Source of the DNA: an uncultured Lachnospiraceae bacterium
GTDB taxonomy: Bacteria > Bacillota > Clostridia > Lachnospirales > Lachnospiraceae
Reading direction: 5' to 3'
Assembly: GCA_947382625.1 (NCBI GenBank)
Contig: CANDAG010000015.1
Coordinates: forward strand, 1-64,000
DNA: 64,000 nucleotides
Every line of letters starts with the position of its first letter. The stretch's first letter is position 1. Of the stretch, positions 26,568-33,895 are shown piece by piece. Below the pieces are notes generated by a model. That model searched no databases. It had not been told where the DNA came from and was given only the letters and a program-made list of their open reading frames with translations. Made by a program: the position numbers and the translations under genes.

Positions 26568-26645
26568 AGGCAATCAAAGAGACGGTTACATCATATGTAT
26601 ACCAAGCGAAAACCCCCGGACTGCACTCCGAGGGTTTTCTTTTTG
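26568..26645 (+). ncRNA. Candidate antisense antitoxin RNA (par/RNA II-like), ~78 nt
   Basis: The RNA is predicted between a strong extended -10 promoter and a hairpin terminator. Bases 26590-26603, ATCATATGTATACC, are antisense to the small-toxin mRNA around its start codon (26742-26755, ATCATATGCATACC). The one difference is compatible with a G-U pair. The 3' hairpin is shared with the convergent toxin transcript. This is the layout of the Enterococcus faecalis par locus, where a ~65-nt RNA II represses Fst translation through repeated sequences. Confidence 0.62.
26609..26645. terminator. Shared bidirectional terminator of the toxin/antitoxin locus
   Basis: AAAACCCCCGGA pairs with TCCGAGGGTTTT around CTGCAC. 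The + strand T tract (TTTTCTTTTT) is strong; the minus strand has TTTT. It ends both convergent transcripts. Confidence 0.8.
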
Positions 26646-26647
26646 GG

Positions 26648-26752
26648 CTAGTTGTCATTATCCTTGCTGTCTAACCACTTGCAAACGAGGTGGCAAACCA
26701 CGCCTGCCGCGACAGCAATCAAAAAAGAGACTATTACATCTATCATATGCAT
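26648..26752 (-). CDS. Small hydrophobic toxin-like peptide (Fst/Ldr-like)
   Basis: A 34-residue peptide (32 if started at ATG 26746). One membrane helix (VIVSFLIAVAAGVVCHLV) is followed by CKWLD and a charged tail ending DSKDNDN. This matches the size, single span, FxxWLxx-type motif and polar tail of Fst-superfamily type I toxins. The AAGGGGGT ribosome site is 5-11 bases upstream of the two ATGs. The frame is open to 26851, but the promoter TGCTATAAT (minus strand, 26793-26798) lies inside that extension, so the short form is the likely product. Membrane damage would be the expected mode of action. Confidence 0.66.
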   Translation of the reverse strand: MHMIDVIVSFLIAVAAGVVCHLVCKWLDSKDNDN

Positions 26753-26792
26753 ACCCCCTTTCCGTTGCCGAATTGGGTATGACAACATAAAA

Positions 26793-26798
26793 ATTATA
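26793..26798 (-). promoter_or_regulatory. Extended -10 of the toxin transcript
   Basis: On the minus strand TGCTATAAT is a consensus extended -10; the -35 region (about 26816-26821) is weak. Transcription would start near 26787, giving an mRNA of about 175 bases that ends at the shared terminator. Confidence 0.55.
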
Positions 26799-26936
26799 GC
26801 ACATCCTGTCAGAAACAGGAACAGAAACTCTATCTGATCAAACGCTGCCACGTTTCGCGAGCCGGCTTATGAATAAAAAATCTCTTCCCTGGAAATCCTT
26901 ATTTTATCCTTATTTCACAATTCCTTTAGAAATACT

Positions 26937-26963
26937 TTAGCACTCACTATTGACGAGTGCTAA
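26937..26963 (+). promoter_or_regulatory. CIRCE operator (HrcA binding site)
   Basis: A perfect TTAGCACTC-N9-GAGTGCTAA element. It overlaps the hsp20 promoter, whose -35 is TTGACG (26950-26955) and -10 is TATAAC (26973-26978), with 17 bases between. HrcA would repress hsp20 until heat or misfolding stress. Confidence 0.95.
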
Positions 26964-27060
26964 CAATTGTGTTATAACATAATTAGAACAAATGATACAG
27001 AGGTTCTAAGCAATAACGATTCACAATTATAATATAGAAGGATTAAAGGAGGAAAAGATT

Positions 27061-27504
27061 ATGTTGATGCCCAGTATTTTTGGAGAAAGCTTATTTGATG
27101 ATTTTTTTGATGATTTTGCCCGCCCGGCAAGGAATGCTGTCAGGTACAATACGCCTGCCACTAACATTATGAGAACCGACATTAAGGAAAGCGATGCCGG
27201 ATTTGAACTGGATATCGATCTTCCGGGCTATAAGAAGGAGGATGTGAAGGCGGAGCTGAAGGACGGTTATCTGACTATCAGCGCGGAAACCAGAACGGAC
27301 AATGATGAGAAGGAAGAGAGCGGAAAATATATCCGCAGAGAAAGATACTATGGCACCTGCAGCAGAAGCTTTTATGTGGGGAAGGAGGTTACCCAGGAGG
27401 AGATCAGAGCCAGGTTCGAGGATGGTATCCTGAAGGTGGCTGTTCCCAAGAAGCAGGCAAGGCCGACAGTGGAGGAATCCAAATATATTCAGATTGAGGG
27501 ATAA
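27061..27504 (+). CDS. Small heat-shock protein Hsp20/alpha-crystallin
   Basis: A 147-residue holdase chaperone. The alpha-crystallin domain spans ~35-135, with FELDIDLPGYKKEDVKAELK, the GKYIRRERYYGTCSRSF strand and the conserved A-x-x-x-x-G-[IV]-L motif near the end (ARFEDGILKVAVPK). AAAGGAGG precedes the ATG. The CIRCE element in its promoter links it to the HrcA regulon. It is monocistronic, with a terminator behind two tandem B repeats. Confidence 0.95.
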   Translation: MLMPSIFGESLFDDFFDDFARPARNAVRYNTPATNIMRTDIKESDAGFELDIDLPGYKKEDVKAELKDGYLTISAETRTDNDEKEESGKYIRRERYYGTCSRSFYVGKEVTQEEIRARFEDGILKVAVPKKQARPTVEESKYIQIEG

Positions 27505-27506
27505 TA

Positions 27507-27586
27507 AACAACGGATGTCAGGCTTCGCCAGCCATCCTTATGTTAAACAACGGATGCCAGGCTCTGTCAGCCATCCTTATGTTAAA
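27507..27586 (+). repeat. Two tandem copies of palindromic repeat B
   Basis: Copies at 27507-27546 and 27546-27586 each start AACAACGGATG and end CATCCTTATGTTAA, with inner stems GGATG/CATCC. They differ in the loop-side bases. They lie between the hsp20 stop and its terminator. The same tandem arrangement appears at 50734-50811. Confidence 0.85.
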
Positions 27587-27587
27587 T

Positions 27588-27627
27588 AACGAGGCAGTCG
27601 CTTTAACGTGCGGCTGCCTCGTTTTTT
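27588..27627 (+). terminator. hsp20 terminator
   Basis: A perfect 10-base stem, AACGAGGCAG with CTGCCTCGTT, followed by TTTTTT. Confidence 0.9.
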
Positions 27628-27734
27628 ATGACAGTATCCAATGATTTCATGAAAGAATGCTAAAGAACCCTGTCTTCTTAAACGAAATAAAAAACAGGAA
27701 ACAGGCAGAGCGGAATGGAAGGAAAGGGGTGGCG

Positions 27735-28427
27735 ATGAACAATAACAGTTTTCTGGTGAACAATATGACCAAAGCCTATGGAGGTCTTTTGCAGAGTCAG
27801 CTTGCGGGAGGTCAGGTGAAAGGGGCGGCGGGCTTTCGGGATGTGGTTACAGCCATGGGCGGAAAGGGAGAAGCAGGAGCTTCTTCGGCAGCAGACCTGC
27901 CTTTGGAAGAATATAAGCAGTATATCTATCAGAAAATTTCCCGGATCCCCATGCATCCCTCCCAGACCATGCGTTCAGTAGCGGTCTTTATTTCCGATGC
28001 GGGATTTGAGGCTATGCGGGCAGATCCGGAGTATGAAAAGTGGGTGTTAGATACACTGAGGTATGATTTTGCATACAATGATCCATGGTCGGAGGTCTGC
28101 GGGGGAAGCTTCACCATCCACCGCTTCGGGGCCACGAAGGAGGAATATCGGGGGGACAGCTGGTATACCGGCTTTCAGAATGGAAGGGGCCGGGCCATCT
28201 ATGAAAAGGAGGCGGAGGAAAGCTTCTGGGAAAAGCGGAGGAAACGGTTTAAGAAATACATGAGGTATCTGCAGGAGGCTGAAAAGGAAGAGAAGATTTT
28301 GGAAAGGGTCTATCAGGAGGCAGCCGTACGGCGGGGAGATTTTGAAAATATGGGTGATTACAAGGCAATGGCACAGATGCTGCCTATGGCCAAGCTTTTA
28401 CTTAATGCGGATAGAAAAGCGGACTGA
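27735..28427 (+). CDS. Protein of unknown function
   Basis: 230 residues from ATG 27735 (behind AAGGGG); an open frame extends to 27657 without a ribosome site. I do not recognise the family with confidence. It starts with a hydrophilic MNNNSFLVNNMTKAYGG segment. It then has a compact region containing SRIPMHPSQTMRSVAVFISD and a C-terminal K/E-rich helical part (EEAEESFWEKRRKRFKKYMR). There is no signal peptide or membrane span, so it is probably cytoplasmic. It may be co-transcribed with the acetyltransferase 79 bases downstream. Confidence 0.7.
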   Translation: MNNNSFLVNNMTKAYGGLLQSQLAGGQVKGAAGFRDVVTAMGGKGEAGASSAADLPLEEYKQYIYQKISRIPMHPSQTMRSVAVFISDAGFEAMRADPEYEKWVLDTLRYDFAYNDPWSEVCGGSFTIHRFGATKEEYRGDSWYTGFQNGRGRAIYEKEAEESFWEKRRKRFKKYMRYLQEAEKEEKILERVYQEAAVRRGDFENMGDYKAMAQMLPMAKLLLNADRKAD

Positions 28428-28506
28428 ATTATGGTATGCTTAAGGAAGTCCTGAGAAACTCACCGGATCTTGCCGGATACTCCCTCGGGACAAAAGGAGA
28501 GCATAA

Positions 28507-29319
28507 ATGGGTACATTGACCAACGGGCAGATATTAAAGATTGCCATGGAGCAGTCGGCTATAGATTTAAGCTGTAAGGATACAGATTTTCTCGAGGAGA
28601 GGAATGTGGTTGTGCATTCCGGGAAATCTCCGGACTGCCGGAAATACCTGGAGCTGCCTTTTTTCTGCAATCTGGTATCCTATGGCGGAAACATTGTGGC
28701 TTCTGTTGACCCTCAGATAGAGGAGATGGTGGCAGATTATATCAATCATTATCCGACAGAGCATTGCTTTGAAACGCCGAATTTTCATGTTTTAAATGAT
28801 GCTCTCTCACCCTTCGGGATGAGGATCTGCTTTATGGCGGAGTATTTTCTGCCGGATCTGGAATATCTTACAGAGCAGTGGGTGAGGAATCTGCAGGACT
28901 CGGTAAAGAGCGGAGGATTTACTTTCCGTCTGCTTAAGGCAGAGGACTTTAAAGAACTTTATACAGAGGAATGGAGCAATGCCCTTTGTGAAAAACGCAA
29001 GGAACTGGACGTGCTGGGGATCGGTGTTTATGAAGGAGAGAAGCTGGTGGGCCTTGCAGGATGCTCCGCAGACTGCGATACTATGTGGCAGATCGGCGTG
29101 GATGTGCTTCCCGGATACCGAAAAAAGGGAATCGCCTGCGCCATGACAGGCGCCCTTGCACTGGAAATCCTGAAGCGGGATAAGGTGCCCTTCTACTGTG
29201 CGGCATGGTGCAATATTAAGTCGGTGCGCAACGCCATCAAGACAGGCTTTCGGCCTGCCTGGGTGGAGATGACGGCAAAGACTGCAAAGCTTGTGGAGGA
29301 GATGAACCGCCGGTCCTGA
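28507..29319 (+). CDS. GNAT-family N-acetyltransferase
   Basis: 270 residues. The N-terminal half is a helper region without clear motifs. The C-terminal half is a GNAT domain with the acetyl-CoA loop DVLPGYRKKGIACAMTGALA and the typical WCNIKSVRNAIKTGFRPAW end. AAAGGAG lies upstream of ATG 28507. It resembles two-domain GNAT proteins of Clostridia; substrate unknown. A B repeat lies just after the stop. Confidence 0.87.
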   Translation: MGTLTNGQILKIAMEQSAIDLSCKDTDFLEERNVVVHSGKSPDCRKYLELPFFCNLVSYGGNIVASVDPQIEEMVADYINHYPTEHCFETPNFHVLNDALSPFGMRICFMAEYFLPDLEYLTEQWVRNLQDSVKSGGFTFRLLKAEDFKELYTEEWSNALCEKRKELDVLGIGVYEGEKLVGLAGCSADCDTMWQIGVDVLPGYRKKGIACAMTGALALEILKRDKVPFYCAAWCNIKSVRNAIKTGFRPAWVEMTAKTAKLVEEMNRRS

Positions 29320-29327
29320 GACCTTCG

Positions 29328-29366
29328 TTAACATAAGGATGGCCTCCGATGCGTGGCATCCATTGC
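29328..29366 (-). repeat. Palindromic repeat family B copy
   Basis: On the minus strand it ends CATCCTTATGTTAA as the other copies do, and starts CAATGGATGCC. It has the GGATG/CATCC stem and lies right behind the acetyltransferase gene. Confidence 0.7.
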
Positions 29367-29480
29367 TTCTTAATGACAAAAATCCATCGTTTGATTACAG
29401 GGGAAATGTTCCTTTTGAAAAAACAGCCGATATATATTGTGTGTGTTAAGTGTGTTTGATGAAAGGACTAAAGTACGAAG

Positions 29481-30179
29481 ATGCTTCAGATTGCAGTTTG
29501 CGATGATGAAAAGAGCATGGGCGACTATCTGAAACAGTTGATAGAACAAAGGCTGGCAGATGAGAAGGACTACAGGGTAAAGGTGTTTTCATCGGGTGCG
29601 GAATTGCTTGAATATGGAAGTGATTTTGATATCTTTTTTCTGGATATTGACCTGAAGGATATGAGCGGGATCGAGATGGCAAAGAGCCTCAGACAGAAGT
29701 CAGAAGCGGTAATTGTGTTCGTGACGGCTTTAAGGGAATATGTTTTTGACGCCTTTGACGTGCAGGCATTCCAGTATCTGCTTAAGCCCATCGATGAAGA
29801 AAAATTTTTCCGGGTGTTGGACGGAGCTGTTGCAGAATGTCGGTTTGAGAGAGAAACGGAGCCCCTGGTAATAAGAGTAAAGGGAATCTACAGAAATATT
29901 CCCAGAGAGAGTATTCTTTATGTGGAGAATGAGGCCAGGAAGGTAGTGCTTCATTTGAAAGAGGAACAAATTTCCTATTATGCAAAAATGGGTGAGCTGG
30001 AGGGAATACTGGGAAACCGGTTTTTTCGCTGCCATAGAGGATATCTGGTGAATTTTGGTGCAGTGAAGGGCTATGATACAGGAAGCATACAGCTGAAGAA
30101 TGGAGAGACCATTTTGATGGCAAAGCAGAAGTACAGCGCCTTTGTAACTGCTTATATGGAGTTCTTACGCAGAAAATGA
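29481..30179 (+). CDS. LytTR response regulator (AgrA/VirR type)
   Basis: A 232-residue two-component regulator. The receiver domain has the acidic pair CDDE and the phospho-acceptor Asp in FDIFFLDIDLKDMSG. The C-terminal LytTR DNA-binding domain covers ~135-232 (IPRESILYVENEARKVVLHL ... FFRCHRGYLVNFGAV). Its TGA overlaps the start of the histidine kinase gene (ATGA), so the pair is coupled. No AgrB/AgrD-like genes are adjacent, so the inducing signal is unknown. Confidence 0.93.
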   Translation: MLQIAVCDDEKSMGDYLKQLIEQRLADEKDYRVKVFSSGAELLEYGSDFDIFFLDIDLKDMSGIEMAKSLRQKSEAVIVFVTALREYVFDAFDVQAFQYLLKPIDEEKFFRVLDGAVAECRFERETEPLVIRVKGIYRNIPRESILYVENEARKVVLHLKEEQISYYAKMGELEGILGNRFFRCHRGYLVNFGAVKGYDTGSIQLKNGETILMAKQKYSAFVTAYMEFLRRK

Positions 30180-31687
30180 TGAAGGTATTAACGGTTTGTC
30201 TGGATCTGGCAGCCGCTGTCATGAGAAGATACAGTATGGTCTGGCTGTTTTGCGGAGTGCTTCCGGTGAAGGATAGAGGGCCCAAAAGTGAAAGGTGGGT
30301 ATCTGCCGGTTTTGTGGCAGTATCTATGGCCTTTTATGTGGTCGGCAGTTATGTGCCTGCCGTCAGGATTTTTTTCTATGGTGATCCGGAAGGAATGCAG
30401 ACGAGCCGGGCAAGTATTTTGCCTTCGGCAATCAGCCTGTTCCTTATGCTGGCCTACTGCTGTTTCTTTTACTCCGGCAAAAAGAGCAGGATCTGTTACC
30501 TGGTCTGCACCGCATATACCATAAATGAACTTGTGATGTTCATGATCCAGCCGCTTTATTCGTTATTACTAGGCGTGATATCGGCTGTGGTAGAGCATTT
30601 GGTGATATCGGGAAATGCATTTGTGATCGGTCATTTTGACCTGATATTCGGCATTTATCAGACCCTGTGGCAACTGGCTCTTTATCTGACCCTTCTGATA
30701 GTGCTTTACAATATTATCGCGATCATGAAAAGAAACCTGTCCTGTATGGGCAGAGAGCTGACCAGGATGCAGGAGATCTTTCTTGCGGTGCCTGACGGAA
30801 TAGGGATCTGCTTCTGCGTGATGCTCCGCAGTATCCTGTATGCCTATAAGGGCAGGGAAATCCGGTTTTTGATGGATGAATATCCTGAAACCAGACTGCT
30901 TGTTCCGGCAGTTTCAGGGCTGTGCCTGCTTTCCATTATCTTAAGCGCCCTGATCCTGAAAAAGCTGGTGAAGAGCAGCGAAAGAGAAATGCTGCTGGAG
31001 GTCTACAGGAACCGGATCAGCGACATGGAAGAGCATATGAAGGATGTGGAACGGCTTTATGACGGGATCAGGGGAATGCGCCATGATATGAAAAACTGTG
31101 TGGCAGATCTGGAAATCCTGCTACAGAAGAAGCCCGGATTCTCCGAAAAGAGCAACGAAGAGTATGAGGCGGAGGTGCGCCATTACCTGGACGGAATGTG
31201 TCTTGCGATCGATGAACTGGATATAAAGTGCAACACAGGCAATCCGGTTACGGATGTGGTGCTTGGCAGGAAGATACGCCGGGCAGAGCAGGCGGGAATC
31301 CCCATTGAATGTGATTTCATTTTTCCGGAGGGACTGGGTATCAGTGCTTTTGATTTAAGCATCCTTTTAAATAACGGGCTGGATAATGCCATAGAAGCTT
31401 CCCGGAGGGAGGAAGCCCCCTTCATCAGGCTCGACTCCTACAGGAAGGGGAATATGTTTTTTATAGAGATCAGGAATGCGTTTTCCGGCAGTCTTAAGTG
31501 GGACAGTACAGGGACTTTTCTTAAAACAAATAAACCGGATTTTGCAATTCATGGATTAGGAATTAAAAATATGAGGAATTGTGCCGATAAATATTATGGA
31601 ACACTGAGGTATACCGGCAGTAATGGGATATTTTTGCTGACGGTGATGCTTCAGGGGAAGGAGAACCAAAATGGGAATGAAAATTAA
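30176..31687 (+). CDS. GHKL-domain sensor histidine kinase (AgrC-like)
   Basis: 503 residues. About six N-terminal membrane spans (~1-265) are followed by a dimerisation helix with the phospho-His in IRGMRHDMKNCVADLE, an N-box LNNGLDNAIEAS and a G-box HGLGIKNMRNCADKYYG. This is the layout of kinases that serve LytTR regulators and often sense peptides. It overlaps its partner gene upstream and, by 17 bases, the next gene downstream, making a three-gene operon. Confidence 0.92.
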   Translation: MMKVLTVCLDLAAAVMRRYSMVWLFCGVLPVKDRGPKSERWVSAGFVAVSMAFYVVGSYVPAVRIFFYGDPEGMQTSRASILPSAISLFLMLAYCCFFYSGKKSRICYLVCTAYTINELVMFMIQPLYSLLLGVISAVVEHLVISGNAFVIGHFDLIFGIYQTLWQLALYLTLLIVLYNIIAIMKRNLSCMGRELTRMQEIFLAVPDGIGICFCVMLRSILYAYKGREIRFLMDEYPETRLLVPAVSGLCLLSIILSALILKKLVKSSEREMLLEVYRNRISDMEEHMKDVERLYDGIRGMRHDMKNCVADLEILLQKKPGFSEKSNEEYEAEVRHYLDGMCLAIDELDIKCNTGNPVTDVVLGRKIRRAEQAGIPIECDFIFPEGLGISAFDLSILLNNGLDNAIEASRREEAPFIRLDSYRKGNMFFIEIRNAFSGSLKWDSTGTFLKTNKPDFAIHGLGIKNMRNCADKYYGTLRYTGSNGIFLLTVMLQGKENQNGNEN

Positions 31688-32405
31688 TTCGCTGATCTTG
31701 AGCAACAGACTGCTTAGTCAGGCAAGATCACGGACGCGCACGCAGAGCGGGTCTTTAGGCAGTATCATGAACGGCAGCTCAAACAGCGGCAAGAGTGCCA
31801 TGCTTGACGCCATCAAGAACAAAAATTCCAAGGACGGCTTCAGCAAGGCTGACGCCAAGTCCAAAGAAAATTACACTGCCATGAAGAAGGCGGCTGAGAG
31901 TCTGAAAGAGCGGACGAAAAAGCTTCTCGGGTGGCAGGAGAAGGAATGGAGTAGCATGACAGAGGAGGAGCTTACCGAGTATAAGGAGGAGGCTGCATCC
32001 CAGGTTGCCGGTCTGATCGGCGAGTATAATACCCTGATCAAGAGCATGACGGATGAGAGCGGTCAGGTTAATAATATTTACCTGAAACAGCTTACAGGGT
32101 ATTTTAAGAATGCCAAAGGTGCGTTAGGAGAGCTGGGGATTACCCAGAAGGAGGACGGCACACTTTCTCTGGATAAGGAGAAATTCATGGCGGCAGATGC
32201 CGACAAGATCCAGAAGGCTTTGTGCAGCGCGGGTTCCTTTGTGGATGATGTGAATAAGAAGGCGGATAATATCATTGCCAATGCAGAGACAAATCTGGCA
32301 GTCTTAAATAAGAGCCAGTATGCAGGGAGCTATACCTATAATCAGTATGGAAGTGATATTTTTGATATATTGACCTCCGGCAGTAAGTATAATGACAAAA
32401 GCTGA
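31671..32405 (+). CDS. Uncharacterised protein, FliD/hook-associated-like C-terminal segment
   Basis: 244 residues. The start overlaps the kinase gene by 17 bases, with AAGGAG eight bases upstream. The N-terminus is Ser/Asn-rich (SRTRTQSGSLGSIMNGSSNS) and the middle is Lys-rich and helical. The segment LGELGITQKEDGTLSLDKEK, then FMAADADKIQKAL, resembles the end of the flagellar cap protein FliD. There are no flagellar genes nearby, no signal peptide and no membrane span. It might be an export substrate or partner of the two-component system. The resemblance is from memory and unverified. Confidence 0.6.
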   Translation: MGMKINSLILSNRLLSQARSRTRTQSGSLGSIMNGSSNSGKSAMLDAIKNKNSKDGFSKADAKSKENYTAMKKAAESLKERTKKLLGWQEKEWSSMTEEELTEYKEEAASQVAGLIGEYNTLIKSMTDESGQVNNIYLKQLTGYFKNAKGALGELGITQKEDGTLSLDKEKFMAADADKIQKALCSAGSFVDDVNKKADNIIANAETNLAVLNKSQYAGSYTYNQYGSDIFDILTSGSKYNDKS

Positions 32406-32471
32406 CCGGACAGGAAAAACGGCCTGATGATATGCATGCTGTAGTATTTTAAAATAATGTTGTAGATGACG

Positions 32472-32506
32472 AAAAGGAGTGACTGATTATGAGACGCTCC
32501 TTTTTT
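32472..32506 (+). terminator. Intrinsic terminator
   Basis: AAAAGGAGTG pairs with CGCTCCTTTT (one G-U pair), followed by a T run. It ends the LytTR/kinase operon. Confidence 0.8.
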
Positions 32507-32570
32507 TATTGCAATATTTCTGTTATAATTGGCAGGATTGATAATATCTGACAGGTATAAGGAAGGGCGT

Positions 32571-33599
32571 ATGGATAAAAAGAGTAAAAGAGTGACAATA
32601 AAAGATATTGCGGAGCGGTGTGGAGTCACAGCAAATACGGTTTCGCGTGCACTGCGAAATGACGCGGGAATTTCACAGGCCACAGCAAAAAAGGTCTGTG
32701 AGATTGCTGATGAGATGGGTTATATCAGGAATAGCTTTGCATCGGCGATGCGGTCGGGAAACAGTAAACTGATCGCGATTATTGTAGACGATATTCAAAA
32801 TCCTCATAACGCCACACTGATCAATAAAATGAGTCTGCTGCTGAAAGAAAAAGGGTATGATACCATGACGATGTATACCTATGGGAGCTGCAAGAATGAA
32901 CTGAGTATGGCAAAACGGGCGATTGCCAGCCTGGCGGCAGGGGTTCTCCATTTTCCCGATTCCGATGATACGAAAAGTGCGAGCCTGATAAAACAGAATC
33001 AGATACCTCTGGTTCTCATTGACAGAGAGATTCATGGCATTCAGGCGGATGTTGTGCGGATCGATGACTATAGGGGAGCATGTATTGCTGCGGATTATCT
33101 GTATCTGCGCGGGCACAGAAGGTTTGCGTATCTGGGAGGGCCGGCAAGGAACGGAGCGCAGCCTCTCCGGCAGCAGGGATTTTTGGATACGCTGGCAGGG
33201 CATGGTATAGATATGGCAGATATCTGGGTATTGGATGCGGATGTCGTTTATACGGCGATTTATAATGATGTGATATTGCAGACATTCAGCCCATTTGAGT
33301 ATACCGGTATTTTTGCATTTAACGATCAGATAGCATATTATGTCATAAATGCGCTTCGTGGCGGTGGATACAGGGTGCCGGAGGATATCTCGGTGATTGG
33401 TTTTGACCATATACGGGGAGGATTGCCATATCTGCCGCCGTTGTCGAGCGTATCAAGTACATGCGATCAGGCACTGGCAGAAAGAGCCGTTTCGTTGCTG
33501 CTGAAGAGGATTGAAAATCCGAACGCAGAATTTGTTACAGAGATATTACCTGCGAAGCTGTACGAAGCGGAAAGTACGGTGAGCAGCCAGGCAGAATAA
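32571..33599 (+). CDS. LacI-family transcriptional regulator
   Basis: 342 residues. The N-terminal HTH is VTIKDIAERCGVTANTVSRA, followed by a periplasmic-binding-like sensor domain (IAIIVDDIQNPHNATLINKM, and the D-IS-VIGFD motif EDISVIGFDHIRGG). An open frame reaches 32529, but ATG 32571 follows GGAAGGG. It lies directly upstream of an arabinofuranosidase gene whose promoter carries two LacI-type palindromes, so arabinose or an arabino-oligosaccharide is the likely inducer. Confidence 0.92.
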   Translation: MDKKSKRVTIKDIAERCGVTANTVSRALRNDAGISQATAKKVCEIADEMGYIRNSFASAMRSGNSKLIAIIVDDIQNPHNATLINKMSLLLKEKGYDTMTMYTYGSCKNELSMAKRAIASLAAGVLHFPDSDDTKSASLIKQNQIPLVLIDREIHGIQADVVRIDDYRGACIAADYLYLRGHRRFAYLGGPARNGAQPLRQQGFLDTLAGHGIDMADIWVLDADVVYTAIYNDVILQTFSPFEYTGIFAFNDQIAYYVINALRGGGYRVPEDISVIGFDHIRGGLPYLPPLSSVSSTCDQALAERAVSLLLKRIENPNAEFVTEILPAKLYEAESTVSSQAE

Positions 33600-33622
33600 A
33601 GCAAAACAGAAAATTGATACGG

Positions 33623-33672
33623 AAAAGACGGAAACGTTATGCCCCGGGAGGGAGAATGTTTCCGTCTTTTTT
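33623..33672 (+). terminator. Terminator of the LacI-family gene
   Basis: A 13-base stem, AAAAGACGGAAAC with GTTTCCGTCTTTT, followed by further T residues. Confidence 0.92.
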
Positions 33673-33674
33673 TA

Positions 33675-33707
33675 TATAAGGCAGTTCGCAAGGAGTACTG
33701 TCCGTTT
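33675..33707 (-). repeat. Palindromic repeat family B, degenerate copy
   Basis: The + strand sequence ATAAGGCAGTTCGCAAGGAG then TACTGTCCGTT resembles the copy at 25326-25366 (ATAAGGACAGTTCGCGAAGC...GCTGTCCGTT), with several changes and a truncated flank. Confidence 0.5.
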
Positions 33708-33721
33708 TTGGGGTGAATTAT

Positions 33722-33867
33722 AAGATTAACGTTAATTTAGATTAAAGAGGATGAGGTGAAAAGGAATGAATAAATGCAAAATGTATAATAAAAACCAAAA
33801 GAATATAATAAAAATATAAGATTAACGTAAATTCTTATTGACAATCAATCTGCATTGCATATATAAT
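33722..33867 (+). promoter_or_regulatory. GH51 promoter with two LacI-type operators
   Basis: The promoter is TTGACA (33838-33843) and TATAAT (33862-33867), 18 bases apart. A perfect 12-bp palindrome ATTAACGTTAAT lies at 33725-33736. A near copy ATTAACGTAAAT (33821-33832) sits immediately upstream of the -35. The central CG and spacing fit a LacI-family dimer, most simply the regulator encoded upstream. Two sites 96 bases apart would allow looping. Confidence 0.75.
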
Positions 33868-33895
33868 CATACGTACAAAGACAAGGAGAAATGAA

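Noticed and set aside
26753-26851. Longer 67-residue form of the toxin-like peptide
   Set aside because: The extended -10 promoter lies inside this extension, and the only good ribosome site is at the short form.
27507-27586. Reading the tandem B repeats as the hsp20 terminator
   Set aside because: They lack T tracts, and a clear terminator follows at 27588-27627.
31671-32405. Evidence for a flagellar locus
   Set aside because: Only one protein resembles FliD; no other flagellar gene is present.
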